Positions 61,403 through 64,000 of a DNA stretch of 64,000 bases are shown one piece after another. A program made the translations under genes and the position numbers. The stretch's first letter is position 1. Each line of letters starts with the position of its first letter. The DNA lies in assembly GCA_000720375.1 (NCBI GenBank), contig JOAA01000012.1:62001-126000 (forward strand), in the 5' to 3' direction. A model generated the notes under the pieces. It saw nothing but the letters and a program-made list of their open reading frames with translations, made no database searches and was not told where the DNA came from. Source of the DNA: Rhodococcus rhodnii (GTDB taxonomy: Bacteria > Actinomycetota > Actinomycetes > Mycobacteriales > Pseudonocardiaceae).

Positions 61403-63153
61403 CCGAGTGCGCCGTCGACGCCGCGCGCGTCGGTGAGCACGGAAACCGTGCCACCCGTGGACCGTGCGACGTCGGTGAGCTCTCGCCGGTTCAGCTCGGA
61501 ACCGATGGACAGGAAGCTGATCGGGAGCTTGCCCCTGGCGACGTTCTTGTCCCGCAAGCGATCCTTCAGCTGCGCGAACGTCAACCCGCCGTCGTTGGGG
61601 CCGTCGGTGATCACGACGACGCGGTTGCGTTTGCCGTCGGCAAACGAGTTCAGCGCGGTCTGGTAAGCCGCTTCAAGGCTCGTGTACAGGTGTGTGCCGG
61701 TGGCCGGCTTGAGGGCGTCGATCCCGGCGTGCAGCGCCGGCCGGCTTGTTGCGATGGGACTGGTCGCCACCAGCTGTCTGTACGGGCGGTCGGCGTCGAG
61801 CCGGCGGGAGAACTCCCAGATCCCCACGGCTCCGCTGGCCATCCGGTCGGTCATCCCATGCAGGGCTTGTTTCACCCAGTCGATGCGGGTCTTGCCGTCG
61901 CCGCCGTTGGTCAGCATCGAGCGGGAGACGTCGACGAGGACCGTGATCACCTGGCCGCCCTCAGCGGCGTTGGTCCACGTGGCCGAGATCTGTTGGGTGG
62001 TCGTCGCATCGGCCGGGACGAGACTGGTTGTGGCGCTGTCCCAACGGATGCCGGGGGAGTCGTGCGGATACGCGGCGCCACCCGCGGCACGCAGACCGAT
62101 GCGGTTGAAGGACTGCTGCTGCGGGGTTTCCTTCAGGAAGTCACGGAACTTCAGCGCCGCGCGGACCTGCGACTGGTCGCCGGACAACGCGACGAACGGG
62201 AAATCCGCGGCTGGGCTCGGTCCACGTGCCGCGACCTCGTACAATGGTTTTCCGGCAGCGGGTTTGCCGTCCAGGCCGAGGTTACGGCGGTACAAGTCGA
62301 CCTCGATGACGGGAACCGCGCTGAACGGCGCACCCGCGACCTTGCCGGCCTTGCCCAGTTCGATCAGCGCGTCGATGGTCGTTCGTGGCACGTTGGCCGG
62401 GCGCGCGGCCGCCAGCTGCGCCAGGTTTTCTTGCACCGCAGGCAAAGTGAGGGTTTCGACGGTCACCGGCCCGGCCCGTTGCGGGCTGACGCCGGCGATG
62501 GCGCACTGCAGCGCGAGAACGCTCGCGGTGTTGGCCGCCGGATCCGGCATGGCCACGGTGAACTTGCCCCATTCTGGCTTGCCGTAGCGCGCCCAGCCGT
62601 CAGGCGTGTTGGTCAGCGCGGCCAGGTCGCCGAAGGTGAAGGAGTCGTGGCCTTCGAGCGGTTTGACGGCCTCGTACGGCAGCGCCAGCACAACCGGACT
62701 TGTCGCCACCGACTCGGTGTTCGAGCCGATGGCCGAGCCGTCGGCCGCGGACAGCCGGTTGACCCAGTACGACGATTCCGGCAGCCACGCCTGCGGCTTG
62801 CCGCCCATCGCCGGTTCATTCCAGTCGTTGGACAGTCCTGCGAAGACCTGGCTGGGATCCTGCGCGGCGACCTCGACCCGGACGCAATGATCGGCGACGA
62901 CGGTCTTTTCGACGTTCCAGCGCTTGGCCGCTTCCTCGACTGCCGGGGCGGCACTCGGCGTCACCGCGACCCGCAGCACCGAGTCGCCTTCCGGACAGGA
63001 CTTGGACTCGATGGCGGCCCGCTGCTCGATTCGGTCGTTGACCCACGTCCAGCCGAGCCACGAGAGTGCGAGCAGAGCGACCATGCCGAGGACGACGACG
63101 GGCCACTTGGCAACGCCGCGCCGCACGTTCTCCAGCGTGCGGTGTCGACCCAT
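61378..63153 (-). CDS. Solute-binding and VWA domain membrane protein
   Basis: A 591-aa protein with one N-terminal helix (WPVVVLGMVALLALSWLGWTW) placing the rest outside the cell. Residues about 55-360 resemble a type-2 solute-binding protein (VLRVAVTPSAAPAVEEAAK and VFAGLSNDWNEPAMGG). Residues about 390-585 are a von Willebrand factor A domain with the MIDAS DxSxS in VLVDVSRSM and the later TGTHLYTSLEAAYQTAL and VVITDGPND. ATG 63153 lies five bases after GGAG; GTG 63159 is an alternative. This hybrid is common in actinobacteria, but its role is unknown. Confidence 0.87.
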   Translation of the reverse strand: MGRHRTLENVRRGVAKWPVVVLGMVALLALSWLGWTWVNDRIEQRAAIESKSCPEGDSVLRVAVTPSAAPAVEEAAKRWNVEKTVVADHCVRVEVAAQDPSQVFAGLSNDWNEPAMGGKPQAWLPESSYWVNRLSAADGSAIGSNTESVATSPVVLALPYEAVKPLEGHDSFTFGDLAALTNTPDGWARYGKPEWGKFTVAMPDPAANTASVLALQCAIAGVSPQRAGPVTVETLTLPAVQENLAQLAAARPANVPRTTIDALIELGKAGKVAGAPFSAVPVIEVDLYRRNLGLDGKPAAGKPLYEVAARGPSPAADFPFVALSGDQSQVRAALKFRDFLKETPQQQSFNRIGLRAAGGAAYPHDSPGIRWDSATTSLVPADATTTQQISATWTNAAEGGQVITVLVDVSRSMLTNGGDGKTRIDWVKQALHGMTDRMASGAVGIWEFSRRLDADRPYRQLVATSPIATSRPALHAGIDALKPATGTHLYTSLEAAYQTALNSFADGKRNRVVVITDGPNDGGLTFAQLKDRLRDKNVARGKLPISFLSIGSELNRRELTDVARSTGGTVSVLTDARGVDGALGQLLSTEG

Positions 63154-63209
63154 GCACACTCCGCCTTCGTGTCTGTCCGTAACCGGCAGGCCCTAGTCAA
63201 GCGAAAATA

Positions 63210-63237
63210 ACGCTAACAGCCGACGGCGGTGGGTCAA
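63210..63237 (-). promoter_or_regulatory. Candidate promoter of the VWA gene
   Basis: On the minus strand TTGACC (63237-63232) and TAGCGT (63215-63210) are separated by 16 bases. The start would be near 63203, about 50 bases before the VWA ATG. A palindrome GTTACGTAAC sits further upstream at 63259-63268. Confidence 0.4.
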
Positions 63238-63278
63238 GTTTGCTCACTCTGCGCACACGTTACGTAACTGAAATTGAC

Positions 63279-64000
63279 CTAATCGTTATCTTCCGGATCA
63301 AGCAGCTGTGTACACAGCGCGATCAACTGGGCGCGCAGCGGAGTCGCCCGGGAAGCGAACTCGGCCTGCAGGCGGGCGTAGGTCGCCCGACCGGCGGGCG
63401 TCTCGATCGGCACGGGGGAGTAGCCGAGTTCGCGAAGGTCGTACGGACTCGCGCGCATATCGAGTTCTCGCACGTCAGAGGCCAGTTCGAAGCAGTCGGC
63501 GACCAGTTCGGACGGCGTGAACGGGGCCAGTTTGTACGACCACTTGAACAAATCCATGTTCGCGTGCAGGCAGCCCGGCTGCTCCATGGCGATCTGAGTC
63601 GCCCGGGTCGGCTGGAGCGTGTTGAGCGGCCGGGCCTCGGGCGTGAAGAACCGGAACGCGTCGAAGTGGCCGCACTTGATCGGCAGCGACTCGACGACGG
63701 TGTCGGTCCCGGCCGGGCCGAGGCGCAGCGGCCATGACTCGTGCCGGATCTCCGACGTGCGGTACACCATCGCCCATTCATGCAGGCCAAAGCAGCCCAA
63801 CCGGGGCTGGCGCGACTGCGTCGCCGCGAGCAGCGACCGGACGAACGACACCGACTCGCGGCGCTGTGCGGTCAGCAGGTCCCGCGACAGCATCACGCCC
63901 TGCGGCGTCTGGACGTACCCGGTCCACGACAGGAACTCGCTGGCATCTCCGGCCAGCGCGACGTCCGGGCCGGGGTGCCAGCGCAGCAGCCGGGCCGGCC
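63279..64000 (-). CDS. Putative 3-methyladenine DNA glycosylase-like protein, 5'-truncated
   Basis: The C-terminal 240 residues of a protein whose frame is still open at base 64000. Segments such as LRWHPGPDVALAGDASEF, RLGCFGLHEWAMVYRT, CGHFDAFRFFTPEARPLNTL and MEQPGCLHANMDLFKW recall an actinobacterial family often named 3-methyladenine DNA glycosylase. I know this name from memory and cannot test it; the familiar AlkA helix-hairpin-helix is not visible here. An internal start at 63896 should not be used because the family match continues upstream of it. Confidence 0.7.
   Translation of the reverse strand, partial: PARLLRWHPGPDVALAGDASEFLSWTGYVQTPQGVMLSRDLLTAQRRESVSFVRSLLAATQSRQPRLGCFGLHEWAMVYRTSEIRHESWPLRLGPAGTDTVVESLPIKCGHFDAFRFFTPEARPLNTLQPTRATQIAMEQPGCLHANMDLFKWSYKLAPFTPSELVADCFELASDVRELDMRASPYDLRELGYSPVPIETPAGRATYARLQAEFASRATPLRAQLIALCTQLLDPEDND

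Overview
The window is high-GC DNA from an actinomycete. Start codons are often GTG and sometimes TTG, several genes look leaderless, and adjacent genes overlap by GTGA or ATGA. The block pgsA-like / gcvH / garA / bifunctional nuclease / MerR (ResR/McdR-like) / gcvP mirrors the Rv1822-Rv1832 segment of mycobacteria, and a furA-katG pair follows. With the many secreted hydrolases and ABC/two-component modules, this points to a soil actinobacterium, most likely Pseudonocardiaceae. The genus cannot be fixed from the sequence alone.

Layout. 1-6.8 kb is sugar/glycoside handling: a 5'-truncated sugar-binding protein, a Gfo/Idh/MocA oxidoreductase and a 1527-aa secreted protein (ThuA + PQQ-type glucose dehydrogenase + PKD + CBM6 + DUF1080 + FIMAH). 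6.8-15.5 kb is a tightly coupled eight-gene operon of the ebo (metabolite-traffic) type. It carries a sugar-phosphate cyclase of the inositol-3-phosphate synthase family, an EboC-like UbiA prenyltransferase, an EboA domain fused to a TIM barrel, a TatD/EboB hydrolase, EboE, EboF and two more TIM-barrel isomerases, one with a Tat signal. A strong hairpin closes it. 15.5-17.2 kb holds a decayed stretch between two look-alike hairpins and an orphan NMT1/SsuA-type lipoprotein. 17.2-25.8 kb has a 1243-aa patatin-like membrane protein, a crotonase/acyl-CoA synthetase pair, a luciferase-like oxidoreductase and a FrnE-type DsbA protein. 25.9-27.7 kb is a membrane NTPase-TPR gene broken by a frameshift inside 126-bp repeats. 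28-30.2 kb has a DHA2 exporter and a small protein.

30.2-37 kb is the conserved glycine cleavage/GarA block, with a tandem glycine riboswitch before gcvP. 37-40.2 kb has a small secreted protein behind a DasR-like site, then furA-katG. 40.2-48.4 kb is a mosaic of local regulators (TetR, ROK) with a SolA-like oxidase, SemiSWEET, a second Gfo/Idh enzyme, two alpha/beta hydrolases, a HAD protein and an aldo/keto reductase. 48.4-51.9 kb is a five-gene minus-strand ABC exporter/two-component operon. 52-56.3 kb encodes secreted hydrolases and a second orphan NMT1-like lipoprotein. 56.3-57.8 kb encodes an HTH-peptide deformylase fusion. 58-64 kb holds a MerR/GyrI-like pair, an SGNH hydrolase, a hypothetical protein, a VWA/solute-binding hybrid and a truncated gene at the right edge.

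The most notable items are the ebo-like operon, in which an inositol-3-phosphate synthase-type cyclase occupies the place of the usual EboD cyclase, the HTH-peptide deformylase fusion, and the frameshifted NTPase-TPR gene. I saw no tRNA, rRNA, CRISPR array or insertion sequence.
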